From Scolanthus callimorphus (taxonomy: Eukaryota; Cnidaria; Anthozoa; Actiniaria; Edwardsiidae), in contig CM066912.1 in the NCBI GenBank assembly GCA_033964015.1, positions 22,245,073 to 22,309,072 of the forward strand: a stretch of 64,000 nucleotides of DNA, given 5' to 3'. Of the stretch, positions 34,762-46,900 are shown in pieces (the stretch's first letter is position 1; the number at the start of each line of letters is the position of its first letter). The translations under genes were made by a program, and so were the position numbers. The notes beneath the pieces are model-generated. The model saw only the letters and a list, made by a program, of their open reading frames with translations. It did not search any database and had not been told where the DNA came from.

Positions 34762-36098
34762 TCAATCGAGGCATGTTGTAAAACATGGAATGGTAAAACA
34801 TGGACTGGACTGAGAAAACATGGACTGAGAAAACATGGACTGAGAAAACATGGACTGAAAAAACATGGACTGAGAAAACATGGACTAAGAAAACATGGAC
34901 TGAGAGACATGGACTGAGAAAACATGGACTGAGAAAACATGGACTGAGAAAACATGGACTGAGAAAACATGGACTGAGAAAACATGGACTGAGAAAACAT
35001 GAACTGGTAAAACATGGACTGAGGAAACATGTACTTTTTTTCCCCTTACAATTAAAGTTATTTCCTGAGCGATTTTAGGCATATTTAACTTAAGGTTACG
35101 GACAACCTACGTGATAATTACGGACTACCTTCGTGGTAATTTTAAAAGAGACTCCTATAGGAGTGTGACTACAAAGCATTTGCAAATTACTCACGACAGT
35201 CATCGAAATCTTCTATAATAGCGTTGACAAACATAGCAGGAAATGATGTAGTATGAAAAGTATTTTCCAAACATGAAGCCCGCGAGAAAGCAGAAACACG
35301 CTCATAAAACCAGCACTCTGGTGTTGCTTTAAAATATCAGCAATCGCTCACGCTTTATTCTGTGCTTCTTTGGATGAAGTCCTGGAAAACTGTCATCAGG
35401 TTCCTCGCATTGTTAAATGTCACTGATAGCTGGCAAACTGCATGAGCGTTACTCATTGACCTTATTGTTTACCACCGAGGTTGACACTTGATACAACGAT
35501 TAAGTTTCAATCAAAAGTCGTCACATCGATCCCAAGTGCAGCGTGGTGTACTCAAGACTGTTAGGCCAGCAAATTTAGTTGTCGAGCCCAAACTACTTTC
35601 CATTGCTATTTGTATTCTTTGCAGCCGAAACCGTCAAAATAGTAAGTTAATCTACATGTATTCAATAATGACACCAGTTGCTTTGACCATTTTGACACAT
35701 AAATCAGGCCATTTCAAATGGTGTGTTAGCAGCATGCAGGCATGGGCGTTAAACATGTGGATGCCTTGCCGCCGGGCACGGTCTTGTGACGGTCGGTCCA
35801 TGTTTTCCAGTCCATGTTTTCTCAGTCCATGTTTTCTCAGTCCATGTTTTCTCAGTCCATGTTTTCTCAGTCCATGTTTTCTCAGTCCATGTTTTTCTCA
35901 GTCCATGTTTTCTCAGTCCATGTTTTTCCAGTCCATGTTTTCTCAGTCCATGTTTTCTCAGTCCATGTTTTCTCAGTACATGTTTTCTCAGTCCATGTTT
36001 TTCCAGTCCATGTTTTCTCAGTCCATGTTTTCTCAGTCCATGTTTTTTCAGTCCAGTCCATGTTTTACCAGTCCATGTTTTACAACATGCCCATCGAG
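34762..36098. mobile_element. Foldback-like element with tandem-repeat arms
   Basis: Left arm 34790-35033 is about 16 copies of TGGACTGAGAAAACA (15 bp). Right arm 35800-36085 is about 18 copies of the complement (TGTTTTCTCAGTCCA). Outer ends also match in inverse: GGCATGTTGTAAAACATGG at 34770 and CCATGTTTTACAACATGCC at ~36073. The ~770-bp centre has no gene. Inverted arms made of tandem repeats are the hallmark of foldback transposons. It begins only ~190 bp upstream of the transglutaminase start codon. Reading frames over the arms are artefacts. Confidence 0.78.
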
Positions 36099-37932
36099 AT
36101 CGAATCAATGAGCCACAAAATAAACAAAGCTGGATCAGAGCAGTAATGGACAAGTCACGGATCCCGCATCCATTGTTCTCTCCATAGTTACCGTTGCTAC
36201 GTCTGGCAAGCCAAAGATGCTTTTGCATGAGCCTGCTTGCAGGCGGTACTCGGTCCGTTCGATGATCGGGCGCCATCTTGGCATTTTGAGGCGCGCGGTC
36301 CCGGGGGCGAGCGCAAAAATCGGGCGAAGGGGATGGGGGAGGAGGAAAGGAGATTTTCGCGATAAAAACACCCAGTACCGCCTGCAATCAATAGGCTACT
36401 TTGGCATAAGCAAAGAAAATGCATCGATTGCAGGAACAGGCACTTATGTAGGAAGGGGAATTGGAAGGGTTCGAACGAACCCCCTCAAACCCAAAAAATC
36501 TACATTTTATTTTTGCCTGAACTAACCTCATAAAACCAAGAACGTAACCTAAACAAATCGTGTCAAAAGCTAGAAAACGAGAACCCCTCTCAAAAAAGGA
36601 AGGAAACGAACCTATTTCACTAGATTTCAGACGGGCCTGATATGAGGAAGGTGTCAGGTTGCATCATAATCAGTATGGGTTTTACATTTTCGGCGTCAGG
36701 AAAATCTGAAGAATTCATTAAAAAAGTTCGAACTTTTAACCGGAATCGTCCATTCTGAGCAACACACTGGGAATTTCTGCAGAAACCCAACCATGGTAAA
36801 CTTCCCATGCGTGTGTCTCGGGAAATTCAGGCTTTTCCCATGGAAGGGTTTCTGCTGAAATTCCATGTGAAAGTTGCCAATGAAGAGAGAAGAGAAACAT
36901 TAGCGTGACTTTAGGCCTCTAGGGCAAACGTCGAATTAAAGTCGCGTAACATTAAAACAAAACGCACCAAAAAAAAGAATAAAAAGAATGTATATTTTTT
37001 TTTTCAAAAGAGAATTTTTTGTGAGAGAAACTGCTCCCAGTTGGCGGTTCGAAATCGCTACACGCGAGTTCGCAAAATTATGAAAGTCGCAGTAATTCCT
37101 TGTCCGATAAGCCACGAAAAAAAAATTCCAGCAAGCCCTTGCGCTGTAAAAAAATAATAAAGATTCACTGCAACAAAAACTCTCAGAAAAACGTTTTCGA
37201 GCAAGTAAAGAAAGTCCCCCCCCCCCTCCCCCCATCACTTGTCTAAATGGTCCGTCTACCATGTATAGCAATTTTCACAAACCACGAGCCTTGCCAACGC
37301 ACCACGCACGAGTCCGTAACATCATGTAACATAGTTTGGTGGGATTTCGAATGGCTAGTTCTGTCAATGAGGGAATGGCCCAAAGAAACTGCGAAAGGAA
37401 AAACAAGAAAGAAATAAGAAGAAAAGAATAGAAGTGCCGCCAAAAAGTAAAGAAACGAAAAAACTTGAAAGAATGTGAGCGAGAAGGAATTATGAAACGG
37501 ATTATGAGACTAGTGAGACAGAAAACGTTTTCAGGCAACTCCTACCAACCTCCAAGAGCTTGTTGTGTGTTCCATGTAAACTTTTCTCCCCAGTTTCCAT
37601 TCAATGGCTCTCAGTGCTGTACTCTGGACGTAAGCTTCCGGCTGAAAAAAAAAAGCTAACAAGAAAACATCGCTAAACAAACCTAAAATTCTGCAAAATG
37701 CCGCAAAAAGCCTATTCGAACTTTCTAAGCAGTGCTTTTGTTTGCAGTTTTGAGTTTTTGAAGCAGTTTTCCGAGGAGAAACACCAGAAAAAGAAAAAAC
37801 AAAACGAGCAGCTTTCTCGATCAGGTTTCTTGTGTTTTGTTTGTTGCCATGGTGACATGCGAGCGAGGCCGTCGAGTCGTTTGGTTTACTTTGCGGTGCA
37901 TTGTGGGACAACTCAGGAAAATCTTATCCAAA
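36099..37932. other. Intergenic region upstream of RABL2
   Basis: Divergent promoter space between the transglutaminase and RABL2 genes. It contains a GC-rich inverted-repeat fragment at about 36260-36400 related to that at 43100-43240, and a C-run ending in CTAAATGGTCCGTCTACC near 37255 (a Harbinger-like MITE end whose partner I cannot find). The ~100 bp before the RABL2 ATG (TGCATTGTGGGACAA) are plausibly its 5' UTR. Confidence 0.45.
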
Positions 37933-40900
37933 ATGGCGTCCAGCGAAAATGAAGTTGAAAATGTGGACGATGAATCGGCCAAGAAAAAGGACAAGGAACC
38001 CTCCGTCAAAGTAATATGCTTGGGAGACAGTGCAGTAGGGAAATCAAAGTAAGTGTCACTCCAAGTTTTAGTGTCACTCGACCTCATTTCGCCAAAAACA
38101 ACCTTTGCATGTTCAAGGTTCACTCGAGTTTTCCTCCCGGCGTTACAAGATTTCTTCTTCTTGCTTTTTGTTGCAGGCTTGTAGAGCGGTTTCTTATGGA
38201 CGGATAGTATCCTTTACTCGTATATAAAAGTGCACTTGAACTTTAGCATTTGTTAATTCTTAATATTTAGTTGTAAATCTAGCTAGAGATTGTTCTAAAC
38301 AATATTAAACATGCATGCGGATGACAGAGACAGAGTTCCGTTTTTCGGGATTTTGATTACTGTACAGTGATGATTAAAAAAAAAATACTGAACTGTATCA
38401 AATAAAAGTATTTTAGGTATAGGTATATTGTAAAAATTCAATTTTGCTAGATAAGAAAATGAATGCAATATAACTCCATGCTTTTTACAAGTAAGCTTAT
38501 AAACGACTGTCAGAAAAATATTGAAAAGATAACTTATCTCCAGTTCAGATAGCAGTTTTCAGTATCTTTTTAGATTCTGTTCAGTTACCTGCAGCCCCAG
38601 GGACTTTATATTTTATTGTTATTTGCCATTTACAGTAATGTTTTTTTTGGAGATTTGAACCTGATTGGGATATTTGGGAAATCTAAAACAGGTTATAATT
38701 TTGCTAATATTGTAGTTGACGTATGAATTAATAGAAATATGCAGTGTTGCTTGCACACTTCCCTATATTCCCTATTTTCTTGATAAAACAACTCAAAAGT
38801 TATAAATTGTGTAAAAATATCACATAAAAATATTTCAGTTTTTGCAATTTATTCTGTGACAATCTAATATACATATCAAATAATGAAATTTCATTAGATC
38901 AGCTTCAAGTGAAATTGGAATCCTCATTTTTCTGACAAGAGTACCGAAAGTAATAATTGAGCCAGGTGTTTCTTATTTTTTAACTCCTTAAATTAAATTA
39001 TTTTTGCCATGTATTAGCATGTGATGATGTCTCTATTTTTATTTTATTTTTTTCAATTTAAATGCGAATTCATGCAAACAACCAAATTGTTTTCAGTGGA
39101 GAAAATGTATCTTTTTTCGTAATTATCATTGTGTTTAATGGTCTGCTGAAGCAATTTCTCTTGGGTTTCTGTTGAACAAAACTATTAAAGAGTTTTCAAA
39201 ACTGAAGGGACAAATAATTATAGCATTAGACACAATAATATATTTGTCATTGCAGTAGCGAGCACTGGCTGCACATCATATGCACATATTTTGTACATTC
39301 ATTTGCAAGCTGCCAATTTGAAACGAAGGATGGCTCCTCCAGCCCAGGGGTTGAGGACAATCAGTTATCAATCTGCTGTCAACATGTCAGAACATTGCTC
39401 TGACTGCTAAATTCTAATTGGATATTCAAAACAAAATTAAATATCAGGGCCCCCCGGTGGGGGGGAGGGGCATAGGGGTGCTCGTCGTATTTTTAGGGGT
39501 TAAAATCGACTCAGGTGTTTTTAGGGGGTATCAGAGAAACATTGTGGCTTTCACTAATAAATGGTATTTTCTAGGGGTACGCAAATGAATGAAAGGGTCA
39601 CAAACCAAGCAAAACATTTTCTTTATTTATTTATAGCTCTAAAATAAGCTTGTTTTGAGATGACAAACAATAACAAAAATATATTTTTGTTGGTAATTTT
39701 TAGGGGTCATTTTGTTTTATAAGGTATTTTTTAGGGGGTGGATTTTTTTATGTCCTGGTATTTTTTAGGGTATATTTTCTGATGTCCCGACAAGGACCCC
39801 TATCACTCTTACATGAGAGAACCCTCCCAGACATGAGTGGGGTCGTTTCTCGAAATGCCCGAAAACTTTTCGGGCCCGATAAATTACCCGAAAAGCATGC
39901 AGATGACGAATTTTGCGTTTCTCGAAACTCCCGACCTTTTCGGGCCCAATAAAATTGTGTCCTTTTTCACCCATAAGGGGAGAAACCCTTCTCCCCTAAA
40001 CTTTCTCGGGTTTCTGAAAATCCTTAGAATAAGGAAGAAAAATAACAAACTTAACTAAGATTTTTCACTCCTCTGCGACTTTATTTATCCGTCTAGTACC
40101 TGCGAAGTTGAATTACCCGGAAACTGCATGTTTCTTCTCGTAAAACAGCCATTTACGAAAGTGTCTTGCTTTGTTTCCAAGATTTTCTTTCTTTGTCGCA
40201 AAATGGTTTCCCGTCAACTCTCCGGAGTTGCTTTTACGGCCATCTCGATGAAATACACCAATCAGGTGGAAGCATCTCGCTTCTTGACCAATCAAATTCA
40301 TTCTCTTGACAGCTCACCTGTCAAATTTGACGCAGGGCTGTCAAACTTTTTTGACATGTTGTAAACAAAGTACCAATGCATCTACAAGAATTCGTTGCAA
40401 AATGCTTGCTTTCTCACCGATTTTATCTAATTTCTTGGCATTTATCGATGGAAATACCGACATGACGATTCACTTTGTCCCCTGACAGCGATGAATCAAT
40501 AAGTTTCCTATGTTTTCATTGTTTATTTATGCAAAGTTTGGAAATTATAATTTTGATTTCGGGTTCCCGATAAATTATCAAGGGGTTTTGGGAGCTTCGA
40601 GAAACACTTTTCACTCCTAAATCTCACCCGAAAAACCACCCGAAAAGTTTATCGGGCAATTTCGAGAAATGACCCCCAGGGCTCAAAATTAACAGATATT
40701 AATGGTCACACTTTTACGATTTTGTTGGTCAGTTTTGGTCCCAGAAAGATATACTGTTTCCGGTTGTAAATGGGAAACAGCAAAAAAACTTGGTGCATTA
40801 GGGAATATGGGTAAAGATTTATTTGAGTTTCTGTAAAATATTTGAAACAAAAGTGCTTAGAAATTTGCTAAAATTCATCAGTTTTATAATTGTATGAATT

Positions 40901-43900
40901 CAGATCTAACAGGTAGCAGTTTAGATGCCCTCATATCCTTTGCACTCAAGCTTATAGGTGTTTTCGGCGACAACAATTCCTGGAAACGGTATATATTTTA
41001 GCCGCACAATTGAAGTTAGCCTTACCAATTACCCACAAAACTTGTCAGTTTTTGCAACTTACTGATGTTTTTTTTTTTGTTGTTGTTGCCAAGTGGAAAA
41101 TCCTGGTCGCTTTTGCGATTGATTTGGTCGCAATTTTGAGCCCTGGATATCCTTAAAACAATGTTCCAAGGCACTCACTGAATTACTGAGGCCCTACCAG
41201 GGGTAAATTCAGACAAGTGACACAGCCTTGAACTACGTTGAAAACGTGACACAGCCTTTCCGAAACAGAGACAAGCCACGAGCCATTCTATCAAAATACT
41301 AACAGCGACTGACAGAGCAGAAATGACCTGTTTAGATCACTAAATTTCAAATAATAAGGTCAGGTTAACTCAGAAAAGTTTGATTTTTTGCATACAGACT
41401 CCTTGTCTTATTAGAAACAAAATATCAAAAATGACTTTTTTCTAATGGATCCGTCTTTGAGATATTAGGCTTTAAACTTTGGTTTCTGTGCCATTTTATG
41501 GGAGAATTGGTACTTTGATCAGGAATTCTGCAAACTTTGTTCAATCATATCTAAATTCATATTCTTCAAATTTCTTGAAAATTTGGATTTATGCTTTTGG
41601 TCATAGAAACTCTTTGTATACAGAATCTTGAGCTTATATATTTAAATATGGCGAAGTTAGACATTTCATTTTTGGTCATTTCCGCTCTGTCATGTAGACT
41701 AGCATCACGGTACCCCTCAAGGTAGGGCCTCATTACTGGGATGCCTAAGTTGTTTCTATTCAGTCACTGATTTGCAAGCAGCATTCTTGAGGCTTGATTT
41801 TAAGCTTATTTAATAAATTTTCTGGAAGGTCAATCATACAATTGATCTCACATCATTGTCAACAAACTTGTCCGTTTTTAGAAAAATTGAATTCTTCACT
41901 TCTCATATGGAAAAAATTGTGATTAGTAAAGAATGTCTGCCTGCCCAGTAAGGGATTATTTTTTGTAGAACGTAGTCTTGAGGCTTAAGAACTCAACATA
42001 TCTAGAAACTCATTATCTCATTCCTGAACTAATTCTTTTTTAATTTGAATAAAACATCCTATTTTAATTAGCCCCCCCTGTCAATTTTATTCATTTTTAT
42101 TTCCTAAACTCCATAGCAAATTTCAATTTTAATTTGATTGCTTCAAAGATAGCTACCCGCCTAGTAGACAACAACCTTGCAATATCCTGGTCCAATTATT
42201 AGTGTGCCCTGATTATTATTGACTTTCATTGGTTCTTGATTACCCATATGTAAAGCTTTCATGATTAGTTTACATCATTCACAAATTCCAATAAGCACCC
42301 AGACAATGCCTGGTTGGGTACATTATAACAAATGCATATTTCTATAGAAATTTTGCAACAACCATATGGATTGTCTTAAAATTGACAATAATGGTAGAAA
42401 ATAAGTGTCTAGACTGTTGAAATCCTTTACATAAAATGGATTTTGAATTTAAGGGTGCTGTCTCACAGGGGCAGATCCAGGTTTTTGGAAAGGGGTGTGT
42501 TTTTGGTCTGAAGAGCCAGATTTTTTATTAAGGCTGCTACGGTAAAACCTTATCTTTAGGCTGATATTTTGCAGTTTTAAACTATTTAATTTGTATCACA
42601 AAAGGAGGTCCAGTCCACCACTGGTCTTGCAGTTGTGTGTACTTGTTTGGAGGAGTTTAATTTAAAAATAGTAAACTCTAATAAAACTCCATGTGATAGT
42701 AATTATGATATGAATTGACATTGGTCATTTTAATTTAAAGTGTACCTTGTATACTTCTGCTGCTATGCCGTATTTACCCGTATATAAGACGCACCCGTAT
42801 ATAAGACGCACCTTGAATTTTGAGGTCATTTTGGCAAAAAATCAATTTCTAAAGATTTTCAATTTGTATTTCGTGCAACAGCACTTCCATAAAGAAATTG
42901 CATGAGAAATAGACTGGCAGTAAATGGAAAATGACAATATAGACATGAGGGCAAATGTTTTACACCACGAACTGATGATAGTAAAATATTCCAACTGTTT
43001 CTTCCTTTTATTTTGTTTGTTTGAGATAAATCTTGTGCTACACACGGTTTCACGCAAAATTTAAATAGTTGTGCTAATATTTCTATGCATTGTCTGATTT
43101 TATCGCAAAAATCCCGGAGTTCGTAGTCGCGAGTGCCGACGAGCGCCATCTTGGATTTTTGGACGTGCGCCCTGGGCCGAGTGACAAAATCCAAAATGGC
43201 GCTCGCGACTACGAACTCCGAGATTTTTGCAATAAAAACAGCCTCCAGCGCCTGCTGGCAGGTTTCACGGATCGAAATCCTAGCTTTATTATGTGCCACC
43301 GAACCACACAACCATGAATCAGCAAATTTGTAAAGGATCTTTTGTATTGGTTGTTATGCAAATTCCCAAAAGTGATGTTCCGTGTATAAGACGCACCCCG
43401 ATTTTGAAGGTCATTTTGGAGTGAAAAAAGTGCGTCTTATATACGGGTAAATACGGTACTGCTCATACCATGCAACATTTAGGCAGTCAGGTGTTACAAT
43501 TCCACGCTGAGTGGTAAAAGATCTCCTGTAATTGCTTTTTTGTAACAAAATTCCATTGTATATACAGAATTCATCTGCAAAGCATTCAATAAAATTGGAT
43601 AATTGTTCTGGATTCTGCTTTCAATACTGGTAAAGTTGCTCAGACAGCAGAGAATCATTTTAATTATATTGGAATCACACTGAGCGGTGGTCAGACTTTG
43701 TAAGCCTGTACTATTTTTTCAAACCCCTTTTGAAAAAAAATATTTTTTTTAAAAAAGATTGAATAATTATGATGGACCTTGACTGTTGTCTAGTAAACCA
43801 CAACAATTGTCGACATATGCATTAACATTATTTCATTACAGAACAAAAGTAGATGATAAAGATATAAGAGTGGGTAAGTTCTTTTTAGTATTTTTCTTTG

Positions 43901-46900
43901 TTCATCAAGACTTGCAGCCTGTGTCAGCAATCTCATTCCCAGAGCCTACTCCGCTGTTGTTGTTTGTCGTAGGCTCTGGCGGCAGACAATCGTAGCCAAT
44001 TCTGATTGGCCGATATTCCTGCCCGCCATTTTGAAATTCGCCTAACCGACAAAGACAGTCACCATAATATATGGAAAACCGGATGTCCTAGGTTCTAGGA
44101 CATCCGGTTTTGTCTGCCCCCAGAGCTTCCGAGTCAGCATGACCAAGAGGCTCTGGGAACAAGATTGCCTGTGTCAGCCACTCCTTTGTTATTGTTTTCG
44201 TTTAATGAAGACGAATTGCCTGTAGAAATCTCTCAATAAACATCTAAAAACAAAGTTTCAGATTTGATTTACCAAATTCAATCGAGAAAATTGCTCTATA
44301 TTCTCTAAATCAGCCGATGGAAATGGATGCTTTCTCCGACTTGGTAGGTTGGTATGCTGTCAAAATGGCAGGTGACACAGGCTCTTTAAATTTAGAACTT
44401 GCCAATTTGATTTGATTCTGTTGTTTGAAAGATAAGAGCACATGAGATGGCATGTGTTACGTTTTTGATCTCAAACGCTTTGGCACAAAGTACTCTTCTA
44501 TTTCTCAAGAGATCTCAGTTATGTAGAACAAGGCAGATATTTGCATGTAGTTTGCTGAGTGTAATTCAACACTACCGGTACACCCAAACTATACCCATAC
44601 TACACCAACACTACTCACCCACACTACACCCACACTACATGCACACATACCCACACTACATGTAAAAAGTGTATTAACACAACCTGGAATCGCTGATTTC
44701 AGTCATCTTTCTTTTGAGAAAGTGGACATAATTTGTAACCATGACAACTAATTTTTGCAGAAAATTCAAAATCTTCACTCTTTACAGGGCTGGGAATTGC
44801 GACCAGGTGGTTGCCTGTTTTTTTTTTTTTTCACTTGGTCCGCCAGCTGGCAACTAAGAAAACAAGTTAATTTCCAGTCCTGCTTTTTACATATTGAATT
44901 ACTTCTGTGCTTCAGATGCCCCTCACTATATGGTCTCAAGAGTGGATTAACAAGAGTTAGAATCTTTCGTACAGTATTTGTCCACATCACAGTCAGAAAA
45001 GTGTCTATTTTTAGATTTGAATTTCGCGCGCGAAAGTACTCGAATGCTCAGGTTCGAATGCTCGTATACCCAATACACAACAAAGAGAGAATATCCTACC
45101 TTATCTTTGCGACTTTAAAGGTTTTTCGATTGATCTGCGATTTAATTTTAGGCTGGATCTCACAACTGTTTGCGTGGCGAGAAAGTGGGAACCCTGTGGA
45201 TGACGAATTTTCGCGGGCATCCTAGTTCTAAAAATAGACACTTTTCTGACTGTGATTCGGGCGTACATAGTAAATATGGAAACTCTTGGTAATCCACTCT
45301 TGATGGTCTATAATATCTGATTGCCCAGCCATGTAGTTTATTGCTGTTGAACACACCCATTGAATATGTATTTTTTGTTTTGCCTAGATTTCTGGGATAC
45401 TGCAGGACAAGAAAGGTTCAGTAGTATGCATCCTTCCTATTACCACCAGGCACATGCCTGTATATTGGTAAGAAATAATATTTTTTCCCAAATTCAGGGT
45501 TTCAATAGAAGGCAGCACTGCTGACCGCTGGCAACTTTCGTCGGCTGTATAACTGATCAGTTCCAAGGAAAATATTAAAGCAATATAATACATAAATATG
45601 CAAATTATCTTGCCCTGAAAACACAGGAAAACGCCTTTTCAGCTACCGAAACTTCAAAATTTCCCGGGGTCATGCCCGCATACCCCCCAAGAAGGCTCGG
45701 GCATTACGGCCTTCGTATGGGACCCCCAAACCCAGCCACCTACTTCCAAAACTTAGCCTGCTACTTCAATACTGATTGAAACCCCTGCCAATTTATCCAC
45801 ATTAGAAACATTGTTGCGCGCAGCGAATTTTGTAGCCGGGACACACAAAAAAGTTTCTTCACACGACAGAAAACATTTTATATGTCCGGACACATGCAAC
45901 TCGCGCGAGAAAAATCGCTGCGGCAAATGCAACAAAAATCGCAATTGTAAACCAGCTCGTTAAAACATGTCTCGACATGCCACCCAGTGCAAGCATAATA
46001 TTTTGTTTCATAAGCATAATTGTTATATTACTTCTTCTTGCAGGTCTTTGATATTACAAGAAAAATCACGTACAAAAATCTGGCGAATTGGTACAAGGAG
46101 CTTAGAAAATACCGAGATTCTATTCCATGTATTGTAGTAGCAAACAAAATTGATGGTATCCTTTTAACTGAGTTGAGATTCATAGCTCTGAATGTTTTTA
46201 CACGTCCATGAACAAAAGTCACGATTTCGGTAGCCTAAAGGCCCGTTCACACGGCGCGAGTTCCGCTGCGATTTCTGCGGCGATCGCGTACAGAAATATG
46301 GATGTCTCATCGCGTGGTGTGAACGGCCAGCGATCTTATGGCGATTTCACTTGCGGTGTCGCCGCGACGTCGCAGGCGTTTTGAACATGTATTCCACTGC
46401 GATGCGAGCGCGATTTCTTCAGATGGCCAACAAACGGACAAATATCGCAGGGCCAAATCGCCGGCCGTTCACACCACCGCGATATGACGTCGATGATCGC
46501 CGCAACAATTGCACCTCAGATATCGCGCCGTATGAACGGGCCTTTGAGGCCTACGGGCAAACGTCGTGCCATAGTCGCGCCTTTCCAATCCAAAACAATA
46601 GTGAAAGTTTTCTATTATAAAGTCTAATGAAGCGGCTTCCCTTGAAAAAAGGTTCGACGTTTGCACTGGGCCTAAGTTTCATCAGCGTTCCCTCTATCGT
46701 ACCTCACTTTGCGGGAGGATACGTGACTTCACCACCAGATTTCCTATCCATCAGTAGAATGTGATTGGTCGGTCGTGATTGGTCTTCCTCAGTAACACGT
46801 GCAGGTGAACGTTTCCATGACAACGCACGCTCACCTCAAGCTAAAGAGTGTGCGAGAACTTCCGAGCCACATACCCATGCTAAACAGCTGCTGAAAAAGC

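Noticed and set aside
34752..36187. FSQSMFSQS/WTEKTWTEK repeat proteins
   Set aside because: Translations of the 15-bp repeats in the foldback-like arms.
45160..45360. Small protein shared by 7634-7834 and 45160-45360
   Set aside because: The similarity comes from two copies of a non-coding inverted-repeat element.
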